Assembly: GCF_020889685.1 (NCBI RefSeq)
Contig: NZ_JACMYO010000012.1
Coordinates: 1 to 64,000, forward strand
Source: Bradyrhizobium oropedii
GTDB taxonomy: Bacteria > Pseudomonadota > Alphaproteobacteria > Rhizobiales > Xanthobacteraceae
Direction: 5' to 3'
DNA: 64,000 nt
Position 1 is the stretch's first letter, and the number at the start of each line of letters is the position of its first letter. Shown here piece by piece: positions 24,827 through 33,107 of this stretch. Below the pieces are notes generated by a model that did no database searches, was not told the DNA's origin, and worked only from the letters and a program-made list of their open reading frames with translations. The translations under genes and the position numbers were made by a program.

Positions 24827-25597
24827 CTAGCGGTTGGGATCCGGATAGACCAAGCTGCGCCAGCCGCTGCGGTCGAACGGCGCCCACTCGCCATCCTTCT
24901 GCGCGAGGCGATCGGCAACCGCGTAGACCACCGCCGGGTGATGGCCCATGCCGCAATGGCTGCTCTCGACCTCGATGCTGTCGGTCATCGACGAGGCCTG
25001 CTCGCGGCAGCCCTGCCAGGCGCAGACGCCGTCGGTGCGGCTGAAGATCGCGGTGGTCGGCACCGGCGGCGCGCTGGCGAGCGAGCCGCCGAAACGGGAA
25101 TCCTCTTCGTCGGCGCGGCGGCCGCTGGCCATCTCGTAGACGCGCCAGGCGTTGGTCGACTTCGGGCCCGCGGCGAACGGGCTGCCGAGCGTGATCACCT
25201 GGCGCACGCGCTCAGGCATCATCTTGGCAAGCTGGCGCGCATAGAGACCGCCGAGGCTCCAGCCGACGACGGAGACCTTCCGGCCGGTCGTTTCATTCAT
25301 CTCCTGCAGCAGGTCGACCATGCCGTCCTGCACGCCGGCGCGAAGCCCGAGGTTGCGGCCCTGGCGCCAGCCGCTGACGGCGTAGCCCTTGCTCTTGAGG
25401 AAATCGCGCAGCAGGCGCGTGGACATGTCGGACGCGATCAGTCCGGGCAGCACCAGCACCGGATGCCCGTCGCCGCGCGGCGCGAGGCTCAACAGCGGCA
25501 ATGCACCAAGAAAGGCACCAAGCTCATGAATGGCGCGGCCTTCCAGAAACATCAGCGTCCTGGACGGCGGGCGTAGCGTCTGCGCAGCAACCGACAT
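24827..25597 (-). CDS. Lipase-like alpha/beta hydrolase
   Basis: This 256-residue hydrolase has DGHPVLVLPGLIASD as the oxyanion strand, nucleophile elbow GWSLGG, and a distal GMGHHP histidine motif. ATG 25597 follows a strong AGAGGAG site; a longer start at 25741 is poorer. It is clearly a paralogue of the protein at 48643-49443, which lies beside a WS/DGAT gene. The family is annotated as a lipase/esterase-like hydrolase; a lipid ester substrate is plausible but not shown. No signal peptide is seen, so it is probably cytoplasmic. Confidence 0.83.
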   Translation of the reverse strand: MSVAAQTLRPPSRTLMFLEGRAIHELGAFLGALPLLSLAPRGDGHPVLVLPGLIASDMSTRLLRDFLKSKGYAVSGWRQGRNLGLRAGVQDGMVDLLQEMNETTGRKVSVVGWSLGGLYARQLAKMMPERVRQVITLGSPFAAGPKSTNAWRVYEMASGRRADEEDSRFGGSLASAPPVPTTAIFSRTDGVCAWQGCREQASSMTDSIEVESSHCGMGHHPAVVYAVADRLAQKDGEWAPFDRSGWRSLVYPDPNR

Positions 25598-25792
25598 TTC
25601 AACTCCTCTTCCGGCGCCGTCGTGACGGCCGGCAATGGGATCAGCAGGATGGGTCAACAGGATTGACGCAAACCCGGCGGAATCGTTCCGCAACGCAACA
25701 ATCAACCTTGAAAAGCTAGGGAACCGATCACTTTCGTGCAAGCGGCCCAGGTCACACTTGCCACAACTTATGTGATCGCCGTGCCCAATCGG

Positions 25793-27076
25793 TCACAGCA
25801 AGCGCAGCACATATTCCAGGGTGTAAAGCGCGAGGCCGGCAAGTCCACCGATCAGCGAGCCGTTGAAGCGGATGTATTGCAGGTCCTTGCCGACATTGAC
25901 CTCGAGGAGTGAGATCAACTGCTCCATGTCCCAGCTCTTCATCTGGTCGGCGATGAAGGTCGAGACGCCGCTCTTCTGTTCGGCGACAACCGTGCGCAGG
26001 ATCGCGACCAGGCCCTGATTGATTTCGCCGCGCAGCTCCGCATCGCCATGGAGCGCATCGCCGGCCTCGACGAACATTCTCGCCAGCTGATGCTGCAGCA
26101 CCTGCGACTCGCCCGACGCGCTGCGCTCGATGAAGTCCTTGACGTTGGCCCAGATGGTGCGCCCGAGATTGGCGAGCTCCGGCCGCGCCATCAGGTCGCG
26201 CTTGAGGCCGTCGATGCGATCGGCGAACGCCCTGTCGCTGCCGAGCCGGTCGACGAAGGACAGCAGCATGCGGTCGAACTCGCCGCGGAACGGATGCTGC
26301 GGATCGTTGCGCACCTCTTCGAAGAACTTCGTCGCCGAGGCGATGATCCGGTTCACCACGAACTTGTCGGCGCGATAGAGCCTCAAGAGCGTCGGCATCT
26401 CGGCGCGGACCTTGTCGCGGATCACCGTCATGGTCTCCTGCTGCGTCAGCGTCTGGTGCAGCGCGCGCAAGAGGTCGTCGAGCAGCCCCTCATGCTTGCC
26501 CTCCTGCACGAAGCCGCGCAGCGCGCCGGCCGCGAGCGGCGCAAGATCGACCGAGAGGATCTGCGTCGTGACGCGGCGGCTGATGAATTGCATCAAGCCT
26601 GAACTCTCGGTTGCCGCGAACGCTTCGGGCAGCATCCGCAGCACGAAGCGCGCGAGATCCTCGGACCGTTTGCGGTCGCGCAGCCAGTCGGCTATGAAGC
26701 TGCCGAAATCGATCTCGCGCAGCTTGGCCTCGACCGGTCCGGATTCCAGGAAATTGTTCTCGATGAATTCGCCGAGCTTCTCGGCGATGCGTTCCTGATT
26801 GCTCTGGATGATCGCGGTGTGCGGGATCGGCAGCCCCAGCGGCCGCTTGAACAGGGCGACGACGGCGTACCAATCGGCGAGTCCACCGATGGTCGCGGCC
26901 TCCGCGAACGCGGCGATGAAGCCGAACACCGGATGCAGGGGCAATAGCGCCTTCGATGCAATGAAGACGATGAGGGTTGCCCCCAGCACGCCGGTCGCCA
27001 GCCATTTCACGCGCCGCAGCTCGGCGGCACGTTCGGCATCGATGGGCGTTGCGATGAGGGCGGCGGGAAGGGTCAT
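25793..27076 (-). CDS. DUF445 family membrane protein (YjiN-like)
   Basis: This 427-residue protein has an N-terminal membrane segment pair (WLATGVLGATLIVFIASKALL, then PVFGFIAAFAEAATIGGLADWYAVVALF) and a long, charged, probably helical region. It ends in another hydrophobic segment (GSLIGGLAGLALYTLEYVLRLL). The GGLADWYAV motif identifies DUF445/YjiN. Function is unknown. ATG 27076 is chosen over a start at 27232, which would run back through the palindromic repeat. The gene stands alone on the minus strand. Confidence 0.87.
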   Translation of the reverse strand: MTLPAALIATPIDAERAAELRRVKWLATGVLGATLIVFIASKALLPLHPVFGFIAAFAEAATIGGLADWYAVVALFKRPLGLPIPHTAIIQSNQERIAEKLGEFIENNFLESGPVEAKLREIDFGSFIADWLRDRKRSEDLARFVLRMLPEAFAATESSGLMQFISRRVTTQILSVDLAPLAAGALRGFVQEGKHEGLLDDLLRALHQTLTQQETMTVIRDKVRAEMPTLLRLYRADKFVVNRIIASATKFFEEVRNDPQHPFRGEFDRMLLSFVDRLGSDRAFADRIDGLKRDLMARPELANLGRTIWANVKDFIERSASGESQVLQHQLARMFVEAGDALHGDAELRGEINQGLVAILRTVVAEQKSGVSTFIADQMKSWDMEQLISLLEVNVGKDLQYIRFNGSLIGGLAGLALYTLEYVLRLL

Positions 27077-27116
27077 GGGGATCGGGGGATACTCTCGCAC
27101 TGGCCGCACACTAGCC

Positions 27117-27199
27117 GTCATTGCGAGCGAAGCGAAGCAATCCATTTCACCGCGCGTGGAGGAGTGGATTGCTTCGTCGCTGTCGCTCCTCGCAATGAC
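27117..27199. repeat. Palindromic intergenic repeat, family A copy 5
   Basis: A standard copy with GTCATTGCGAG ... CTCGCAATGAC ends. It lies between the phasin terminator and the DUF445 start. Confidence 0.85.
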
Positions 27200-27235
27200 G
27201 CCGGAGCGACAGCGACGATGTATGAGACGCACCCG

Positions 27236-27267
27236 ACAAAAAGAAGGCCCGCGAAATGGCGGGCCTT
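27236..27267 (-). terminator. Rho-independent terminator of the phasin gene
   Basis: AAGGCCCGC (27244-27252) pairs with GCGGGCCTT (27259-27267) around a six-base loop. Read on the minus strand the hairpin is followed by TCTTTTTGT. It lies about 30 bases past the phasin stop. Confidence 0.85.
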
Positions 27268-27298
27268 CGAAAAGGGCAGTTGGTCAGTGCAAGCGCGA

Positions 27299-27775
27299 TC
27301 AGGCGGTCTTGCCGTAGACCTTGGCGAAGTTGTCCTGCGCGGTCTTCGCACCGTCGGTGACGAGCTTGCCGAGATACTCCGACGTAGCCTTCGCCCGCGA
27401 GACGAACAGTTCGCCACGCGCACGGACCATGTCCGACTGGATCTGGGCGGCTTCGCTCAGCGACTTGGCGGAAGCGAGCTTGTCGATGCCGGCGAAGAAC
27501 GCCTCGGCGTCCTGGTAGAGCGCCTGCTGGATGTTGCGGCTGATCTTGGCGGCCTCGGTCACCGAACCGGCAACGGCGGTCTCGATCACGTTGGTCACCT
27601 TCTCGGAGCCGGCATAGGCATCGGCAGCGCGGGTCTTGGCGGCCTCGGCCTGCCTCTTCACGAACTCACGGGCGGCTTCCGGAACTTCCAGGTTCTGGAG
27701 CTTGGTGAACGCCTCGGTAACGGGCGCGAAAGCTTCCTTGACGCCATTCAGCACGGAATTGGTTTCGGTGGTCAT
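27299..27775 (-). CDS. Phasin family protein
   Basis: This 158-residue helical protein is of the type that coats polyhydroxyalkanoate granules. It has no cysteines and is rich in Ala, Glu and Lys. Amphipathic helices run through residues 10-150 (VKEAFAPVTEAFTKLQNLEV, VPEAAREFVKRQAEAAKTR). The phasin_2-type signature around REFVKRQAEAAKTRA fits alphaproteobacterial phasins. It has its own terminator and a strong palindrome about 90 bases upstream of the start, consistent with separate, strongly regulated expression. A class III PHA synthase gene lies about 0.8 kb upstream. Confidence 0.9.
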   Translation of the reverse strand: MTTETNSVLNGVKEAFAPVTEAFTKLQNLEVPEAAREFVKRQAEAAKTRAADAYAGSEKVTNVIETAVAGSVTEAAKISRNIQQALYQDAEAFFAGIDKLASAKSLSEAAQIQSDMVRARGELFVSRAKATSEYLGKLVTDGAKTAQDNFAKVYGKTA

Positions 27776-27843
27776 TGGGGTCTCTCCATCCTCAGGTTTG
27801 AGCTATGGGCTCACCCCGTCCGGATTGGCCCGGGGCAAGACTG

Positions 27844-27888
27844 TTGTGTCACAATCCATGGTGCGCCGCAACATCAATGTTGCAGCGC
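27844..27888. promoter_or_regulatory. Palindromes upstream of the phasin gene
   Basis: GCGCCGCAACAT (27863-27874) and ATGTTGCAGCGC (27877-27888) are inverted copies with one mismatched pair around CA. Nearby TTGTG-T-CACAA (27844-27854) is a second small palindrome. They sit 69-113 bases upstream of the phasin start, suitable for a repressor or activator of granule proteins. The regulator is not identified. Confidence 0.45.
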
Positions 27889-27956
27889 GACATCACGAGC
27901 CTGTGAACAGCATGAAGTTCCGGCAGATTGCCTCGAGAACCGGCAGTCAGAGGTAC

Positions 27957-28553
27957 CTAACCACCCCCAACCGCACCCGGCACCCCGTATGCCTCCATTT
28001 GCGCCCGGACCTGCGCCACATTGTGCCCGAGCACGACGATGTCATGGGTCTTGCCCTCGACATCCCTGACATGGTCGCGCAGCAGGGCCTCTGCCTTGAA
28101 GCCGAGGCCCTCGAACAGCGCGATCGCCGCCCGCTGGTCGACTGTCATCTGCACCGAGAACTTCTCCAGCCCGGCGCCGAGCGCGATGGCGAAGGTCTCC
28201 TGCGACAGCGCCCGGCCGACGCCCTGCCCCCGTACGTCGAGTGACACCACCATGCGGATCTCGCCGACATGCGGCGACCAGGAATGCGGATCGCGCACCA
28301 GCGTGCCGCAGCCGACCACCTTGCCGTCCTTGATCGCGAGCAGGCTCGTGATGTCGCCGCGCTCGATCTCGTTGATCCAGGCCGACAGCACCTTCGGCTG
28401 GCTGATGTTGCGCGGCAGGAACAGCAGGTCGTGCGTCGGCAGCTTTTGCGCGAAGGCCAGCACCGCGGCCTCGTCTGCGCGCTTCATCAGGCGGAACTCG
28501 ATGTCGCCGGCCTCGGTCTTGACGTGGCGCGGATAGGAACGTTGTTCGGTCAT
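27957..28553 (-). CDS. GNAT-family N-acetyltransferase
   Basis: This 198-residue acyltransferase has the acetyl-CoA binding loop DVRGQGVGRALSQ (about 120-132) and the downstream GLGFKAEALLRDHV segment typical of GNAT enzymes acting on amino groups. ATG 28553 (MTEQRSYPRHV) is favoured; an upstream start at 28622 would overlap the PhaC end. It begins 26 bases after the PHA synthase stop on the same strand and could be cotranscribed. The substrate is unknown. Confidence 0.85.
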   Translation of the reverse strand: MTEQRSYPRHVKTEAGDIEFRLMKRADEAAVLAFAQKLPTHDLLFLPRNISQPKVLSAWINEIERGDITSLLAIKDGKVVGCGTLVRDPHSWSPHVGEIRMVVSLDVRGQGVGRALSQETFAIALGAGLEKFSVQMTVDQRAAIALFEGLGFKAEALLRDHVRDVEGKTHDIVVLGHNVAQVRAQMEAYGVPGAVGGG

Positions 28554-28579
28554 GTCGATCTCTCTCAAGTCGACCCTTC

Positions 28580-29662
28580 TTAGGTCGATCTTTTTCCCAA
28601 CCAGGAGTCCAGTTTCGGCCACAGCCGCTTGATTGCATTGGCGCCGGCGACCAGCGAGACGTGACCGCCTTTCAGCATCACCTCCTCCTTGTCCTCGGAG
28701 CCGATCTTGGTGATCAGATGTTTTGCCGCATCATACGGCACGATGTGGTCGTGCTCGGCGACCGCGTGCAGGATCGGCACCTTGATGTCGGCAAGCTTCG
28801 CCTCGCGGCCACCGACCGTCATGGTGTCGTTGTACAGCTTGTTGTCCCACATCAGGTCCTTGGTGATGGCGCGGAAATATTCGCCGGCGAGCGGCAGCGT
28901 GTCGGTCGCCCAGCGATCGAACATCCGGTACGATTTCACGAACTCGTCGTTCCAGATGTTGTCCCAGAGCTGGATCTGGCCGGCGACGCGCGCGGCGGGC
29001 CGCAACATGTCGAATGATTGCAGGATCAGTTCGGGCGGCATGTTGCCGGTGCTGTCGATCAGGCGGTCGACGTCGAAATAGCGCCGGTCGGCGAAATTCG
29101 AGAACAGCTTCATCTCGCGAAAATCGATCGGCGTAGTGAAGCAGATCAGGTTCTTCATCGGCCCGTCGTTGAAGATCGAGCCATAGAGCAGCGATAGCAC
29201 GCCGCCAAAGCAATAGCCGATCACGGAGACGTCCTTCTCGCCGGAGTCCTGCTGCACGCGGCGAACCGATTCCGGGATGAAGTCGAGGACGTAGTCCTCC
29301 ATGCGCAGCGATTTTTCCTCGGGCTTCGGCGGGGTCCAATCCAGCATGTAGACGTCGAAGCCGCGCTTGAGCAGGAATTCGATGAAGCTCTGCCCCGGCA
29401 CCAGGTCGAGGATGTAGCCGCGGTTGGTGGTCGCCATCACGATCAGGACCGGCACGCGATAGATTTCGTCGACCATCGGCCGGTAGTGATAGAGGTTCAT
29501 GGTGCCGCGCGAATACAGCACGTCCTTCGGCGTCTCGCCGAGCGCGGGCCCGGAGCTCGAGAAATACTCGACGCCCTTGATGCTGCGCTGAATCGCGCGC
29601 TGCACCTCGGACTGCACCCGCTCGGAGATCGAGGCGAAATCAAACCCGGTGGGAGCATTCAT
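28580..29662 (-). CDS. phaC: Class III-type poly(3-hydroxyalkanoate) synthase subunit PhaC
   Basis: This 360-residue alpha/beta-fold polymerase makes PHA from hydroxyacyl-CoA. The lipase-box-like GYCFGG carries the nucleophile Cys151. Asp305 (AEHDHIVP) and His334 (GGHVSLVAG) complete the triad, close to the spacing in Allochromatium PhaC. The length of about 360 residues is that of class III/IV, not of the longer class I enzymes. A short PhaE-like gene overlaps the start by four bases (ATGA), as expected for a two-subunit enzyme. Confidence 0.9.
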   Translation of the reverse strand: MNAPTGFDFASISERVQSEVQRAIQRSIKGVEYFSSSGPALGETPKDVLYSRGTMNLYHYRPMVDEIYRVPVLIVMATTNRGYILDLVPGQSFIEFLLKRGFDVYMLDWTPPKPEEKSLRMEDYVLDFIPESVRRVQQDSGEKDVSVIGYCFGGVLSLLYGSIFNDGPMKNLICFTTPIDFREMKLFSNFADRRYFDVDRLIDSTGNMPPELILQSFDMLRPAARVAGQIQLWDNIWNDEFVKSYRMFDRWATDTLPLAGEYFRAITKDLMWDNKLYNDTMTVGGREAKLADIKVPILHAVAEHDHIVPYDAAKHLITKIGSEDKEEVMLKGGHVSLVAGANAIKRLWPKLDSWLGKRST

Positions 29663-30042
29663 TTGCTGTCTCCCTCTGATGGCGGGCGCCTGGTGCGCGG
29701 CGGCCGTGCCGTCGCGCTGTGGACGTCGTCCGGCGCCAGCGAATTGTGATGCACCTGCTGCAGCAGCGTCTTGATCTCGTTGAGCTGGTTCTCCATCGAC
29801 TGCAGGCGTTCGGCCATGCCGACGAGCTGGGCGCGGCTCGGCAGGTTCATCGCCAGCAGATATTTCTCCATCAGCTCGCCGAGCTGCTTCTGCGCGCCCG
29901 CCGCGACGCCGCCGGCCTGATTCATCACCTTGGAAAATTCAGGCGAGCTCATCAACTGGTTGCCGAAGGAGTTGAACCCCTTCTCCATCTCGCCAATCAT
30001 CGTCTGCCAGATCACGGCAGGATCGTTGCCCTTGTCGGCCAT
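29659..30042 (-). CDS. Short PhaE-like partner of the PHA synthase
   Basis: This 127-residue protein is much shorter than classical PhaE (about 350 residues). It has a helical N terminus (AVIWQTMIGEMEKGFNSFG) and a coiled-coil-like SRAQLVGMAERLQSMENQLNEIKTLLQ segment, which matches the C-terminal PhaE region. The tail is basic and proline-rich (ARPPRTRRPPSEGDSK). Position and the ATGA overlap with phaC point to a regulatory or scaffold subunit; comparison with PhaR of class IV enzymes is also possible. ATG 30042 (MADKGND) is preferred over an upstream start at 30057. Confidence 0.78.
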   Translation of the reverse strand: MADKGNDPAVIWQTMIGEMEKGFNSFGNQLMSSPEFSKVMNQAGGVAAGAQKQLGELMEKYLLAMNLPSRAQLVGMAERLQSMENQLNEIKTLLQQVHHNSLAPDDVHSATARPPRTRRPPSEGDSK

Positions 30043-30223
30043 GCGGCCCTCCTCCACATCAATCCCGAGCGCTTGCCGCGCTTCCGCTTGTTTGTGCCAT
30101 ACGACACTGTTGCCGTTGATCGGTCAACTGCGGGGCGCATCCACCGACGTCGAAGCCCTTCTGCGCTGCGTCAATCCATGGCAGCATGCAGGTTCCTGAT
30201 CGCGAATCCAGGAGAGGACGCCC

Positions 30224-31144
30224 GTGACCACGCTCGCCCATCAGTTGCCGCAACTAACCCGCGCCAACGGCATCGACATCTGCTACGAGATATTTGGCGA
30301 TGCGAATGCGGAGCCGCTGCTTCTCATCATGGGCCTCGGCGCCCAGATGATCCATTGGGACGACGAATTCTGTCGCCGGCTTGCCGCGCGCGGCTTTCGC
30401 GTGATCCGGTTCGACAACCGGGATATCGGCAAGTCGTCGCGGATGAGCGGCGGCAAGCGGCTCACCGCGCTCGAGCTCATCAAGCTGCGCTTCCTGAAGA
30501 TCCCGGTCGCGGCGCCCTATAAACTGGCCGACATGGCGCGGGACACGATCGGCCTGATGGACGCGCTCGGCATCCGCACCGCGCATCTGGTCGGCGCCTC
30601 GATGGGCGGCATGATCGCGCAGGAGGTTGCGATCACCTTTCCCGAGCGCGTGCGCTCGCTGACCTCGATCATGTCGACCACGGGCAATCCAAAGATTCCG
30701 GGGCCGACCCGCGAAGCGACTGCGGTGCTGATGGCGCCGCCGCCGAAGAGCAAGGAAGAATATTTCGTCCGCTACGGGCAGACCTGGAAAGTGTTGCGCA
30801 ACGGCTCGTTCCCCGAAGATGAGGCGCTCGACCCCGAGCGCGCGCGGCGTACCTTTGAGCGCGGCCTCAATCCGGAGGGCGTCGGCCGCCAGCTTCGCGC
30901 CATCCTCGCCTCCGGCAGCCGCAAGGAGCGCCTGCGCAGCGTCAAGGCGCCGACGCTGGTGATCCACGGCACCGTCGATCCGCTGGTGCATCCCGAAGGC
31001 GGCAAGGACACTGCGGTCTCGATCCCGGGCGCAAAGCTCCTGATGGTCGAGGGCATGGGCCATGCGCTGCCGATCCCGATGTGGCCGCAGATCATCGACG
31101 CCATCGACAAGCACGCGCATGGGGCGGCGGCGAAGGCGGCGTAA
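30224..31144 (+). CDS. Alpha/beta hydrolase
   Basis: This 306-residue hydrolase has an N-terminal NGIDICYEIFGD strand, nucleophile elbow GASMGGMIAQEVA and the final GMGHALP histidine loop. It belongs to the broad haloperoxidase/esterase-like group. The start is GTG 30224 after an AGGAGAGG ribosome site. It is divergent from the phaE-phaC pair and converges on nothing close. The substrate is unknown. Confidence 0.87.
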   Translation: MTTLAHQLPQLTRANGIDICYEIFGDANAEPLLLIMGLGAQMIHWDDEFCRRLAARGFRVIRFDNRDIGKSSRMSGGKRLTALELIKLRFLKIPVAAPYKLADMARDTIGLMDALGIRTAHLVGASMGGMIAQEVAITFPERVRSLTSIMSTTGNPKIPGPTREATAVLMAPPPKSKEEYFVRYGQTWKVLRNGSFPEDEALDPERARRTFERGLNPEGVGRQLRAILASGSRKERLRSVKAPTLVIHGTVDPLVHPEGGKDTAVSIPGAKLLMVEGMGHALPIPMWPQIIDAIDKHAHGAAAKAA

Positions 31145-31149
31145 GGCCG

Positions 31150-31245
31150 GCGCGTTTTCAAGCGAAGTGGATACCGGTTCGCGTGAAGAAAACGCGTCAA
31201 AACCAGAATCGAGAGCCCCGTTCCGATTCGATCGGAGCGGGGCTC
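31150..31245. repeat. Intergenic repeat with strong hairpin (family D), possible terminator
   Basis: AAGCGAAGTGGATACCGGTT and ACGCGTCAAAACCAGAATC are followed by a 15-base-pair stem, GAGCCCCGTTCCGAT (31213-31227) with ATCGGAGCGGGGCTC (31231-31245), and a three-base loop. I recall this element as common in Rhizobiales genomes. It follows the hydrolase stop and may end that transcript. Confidence 0.6.
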
Positions 31246-31363
31246 CGGTATCTCCGGGTAACCATGTGAGCCAGGGGTGCGTTCTTCCGGGCGACGCATA
31301 GAGGCTGTAGACAGCGCGATGCATCGCGCAGGTCGCGCGCCATCAGCCACCGGGAGCAACCAG

Positions 31364-31828
31364 ATGAAGACCTTCCTCCGGCCACGGACAGCCGTCGCCG
31401 CTCTCCTCCTCGCGCTCGCATCTTCCTCGGCGATGGCGGCCACCAGTGAGGCGCAGCAGGAAGCCAACCGCAAGACGGTGCTGGCCTTCTACGACAAGGG
31501 GCTGAACCAGAAGGACGCCGATGCGGCGCTCGCCTTTGTCGGCAACCGCTATGTGCAGCACAATCCCGGCGCGGCCGACGGCCCCGAAGGCTTCCGCAAG
31601 TTCATCGGCTTCCTGCGCGAAAAATTTCCGAACTCGCACAGCGAGATCAAGCGTTCGTTCGTCGACGGCGACTACGTGATCCTGCACGTCCACGCCGTAC
31701 GCGAGCCCGGCACCCGCGGCAACGCGATCATCGACATCTTCAAGCTCGAGGACGGCAAGATCGTCGAGCATTGGGACGTGGTGCAGCCGATCCCGGAGAC
31801 GCCGGCCAACAACAACACGATGTTCTGA
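31364..31828 (+). CDS. Secreted NTF2/SnoaL-like protein
   Basis: This 154-residue protein has a Sec signal peptide (MKTFLRPRTAVAALLLALA ... SSAMA, cleavage about residue 25-26). The mature domain is NTF2-like: KTVLAFYDKGLNQKDAD, YVQHNPGAADGPEGF and IIDIFKLEDGKIVEHWDVVQ. The final ENP-like QPIPETP tail is typical of predicted SnoaL-type periplasmic proteins. ATG 31364 follows GGGAG at 31352. Function is unknown; the fold binds small hydrophobic molecules in other members. Confidence 0.83.
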   Translation: MKTFLRPRTAVAALLLALASSSAMAATSEAQQEANRKTVLAFYDKGLNQKDADAALAFVGNRYVQHNPGAADGPEGFRKFIGFLREKFPNSHSEIKRSFVDGDYVILHVHAVREPGTRGNAIIDIFKLEDGKIVEHWDVVQPIPETPANNNTMF

Positions 31829-31876
31829 GTACAGACCTTGGAGAGCAGCCGACGTGGTTGGCGCTCGTTGGTCTCT

Positions 31877-31998
31877 GTCATGCCCGGCCTTGTGCCGGGC
31901 ATCCACGTCTTTGACTTCCTCGGCACAAGACGTGGATGGCCGGGACATAGGCGAGCGGGAGCGACGCCGTCCTTCGGACGGCTATGCCCGGCCATGAC
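31877..31998. repeat. Palindromic intergenic repeat, family C
   Basis: The ends are GTCATGCCCGGCC and GGCCATGAC, complementary with an inserted base. Inner arms CACGTCTT and AAGACGTGG also pair. It lies between the NTF2-like gene and the end of the Liv-type operon, which converge. Confidence 0.65.
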
Positions 31999-32012
31999 GA
32001 TATCGTATGAGG

Positions 32013-33107
32013 CTAGCGGCTGCGGCCGAGCCAGCGCTGTGTCGGGAATAGCTGCACCTGCCAGCGCCGCGCCGCCGCACCCCACGCGCCCCTTGGCATG
32101 AACAGCATGATCAGGATGGCGAGCGTGCCGAGCACGACGAGATAGAGGCTGCCATACTGGGCAAGATAAGTGACGAGCCCCCACAGCAGCAGCACGCCGA
32201 CCATCGGCCCTTCGATGGTGCGCACGCCGCCGATCACGACGATGAAGATCACGTACGCAGTCCAGTCGGTGACGCTGAAGGCAGCGTCCGGCGAGATGCG
32301 CGCCTTCTGCAGATAGACCACCGCGCCGACCATCCCGGTGGCGAAGGCAACCGCGATCCAAAGCATATGGCGAATCCGCGCGGTGCGGACGCCGACGCTG
32401 CGTGCCGCGGCCGCATTGTCGCGGCTGGCCGCCAGCGCGAGGCCGTGGCGTGAGCGGATGAAGGCGTAGATGCCGAGCGTGACCAGCACGGCGAGCAACA
32501 GCGCCAGCCAGTAGACCAGCACGTCGCGCGCCGCCGCCGGACGCAGCCCGAGCAGCGCCTGCACCGTCTTCAGCCCGACCATCTGCGACAGCTCGCTCGG
32601 CGAGATCGACATCCCGGTGCCGCCGCCGAGCGACTTGAACTGGGCGCAGATCAGCCGCAGCGCTTCGGCCGCGACCCAGCTGCCGATCGCGAAATACGGT
32701 CCTTCCAAGCGGAACAGCAGCGGTCCGAGCACCGCTGCGATCACCGCTGCGAACAGCCCGGCGAGCGGGATCGCCGCCACGGGATCGAGCCCGGCCATCA
32801 CGATGCCGGCAAACAGCGCATAGGCGCCGAGCCCGACAAAGGCCTGCTGCCCGACCGACACCAGCCCGCCCCACCCGGCCAGCACGTTCCAGAGCTGCGC
32901 CAGCGTCAGCATGGTGAGGACGAAGATCAGATCCTGGATCAGGTTGCGCGGGGCGAACGCGGGCAGCGCGGCAAGCACCACCACCAGCGCAATGCCGGCC
33001 ACGGCCGCAACGCGCGACAGGCGCGTTCCAACCCGAACTTGCCAGACTGGCGCCTCCACCGCGCGCTGCTCCCGGCTTGCGGGCATATCGATGCTTTCGA
33101 CGCTCAT
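32013..33107 (-). CDS. Branched-chain-type ABC importer permease (LivM-like)
   Basis: This 364-residue inner-membrane permease is of the LivM class, with about ten membrane segments. GWGGLVSVGQQAFVGLGAYA is the LivM signature, and ASRDNAAAARSVGVRTARIR is the coupling loop. ATG 33107 (MSVESIDMPAS) overlaps the stop of the LivH gene by four bases, so translation is probably coupled. It is the last gene of the operon that begins with maleylacetate reductase. The substrate is set by the binding protein and the aromatic genes, not by this subunit. Confidence 0.9.
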   Translation of the reverse strand: MSVESIDMPASREQRAVEAPVWQVRVGTRLSRVAAVAGIALVVVLAALPAFAPRNLIQDLIFVLTMLTLAQLWNVLAGWGGLVSVGQQAFVGLGAYALFAGIVMAGLDPVAAIPLAGLFAAVIAAVLGPLLFRLEGPYFAIGSWVAAEALRLICAQFKSLGGGTGMSISPSELSQMVGLKTVQALLGLRPAAARDVLVYWLALLLAVLVTLGIYAFIRSRHGLALAASRDNAAAARSVGVRTARIRHMLWIAVAFATGMVGAVVYLQKARISPDAAFSVTDWTAYVIFIVVIGGVRTIEGPMVGVLLLWGLVTYLAQYGSLYLVVLGTLAILIMLFMPRGAWGAAARRWQVQLFPTQRWLGRSR

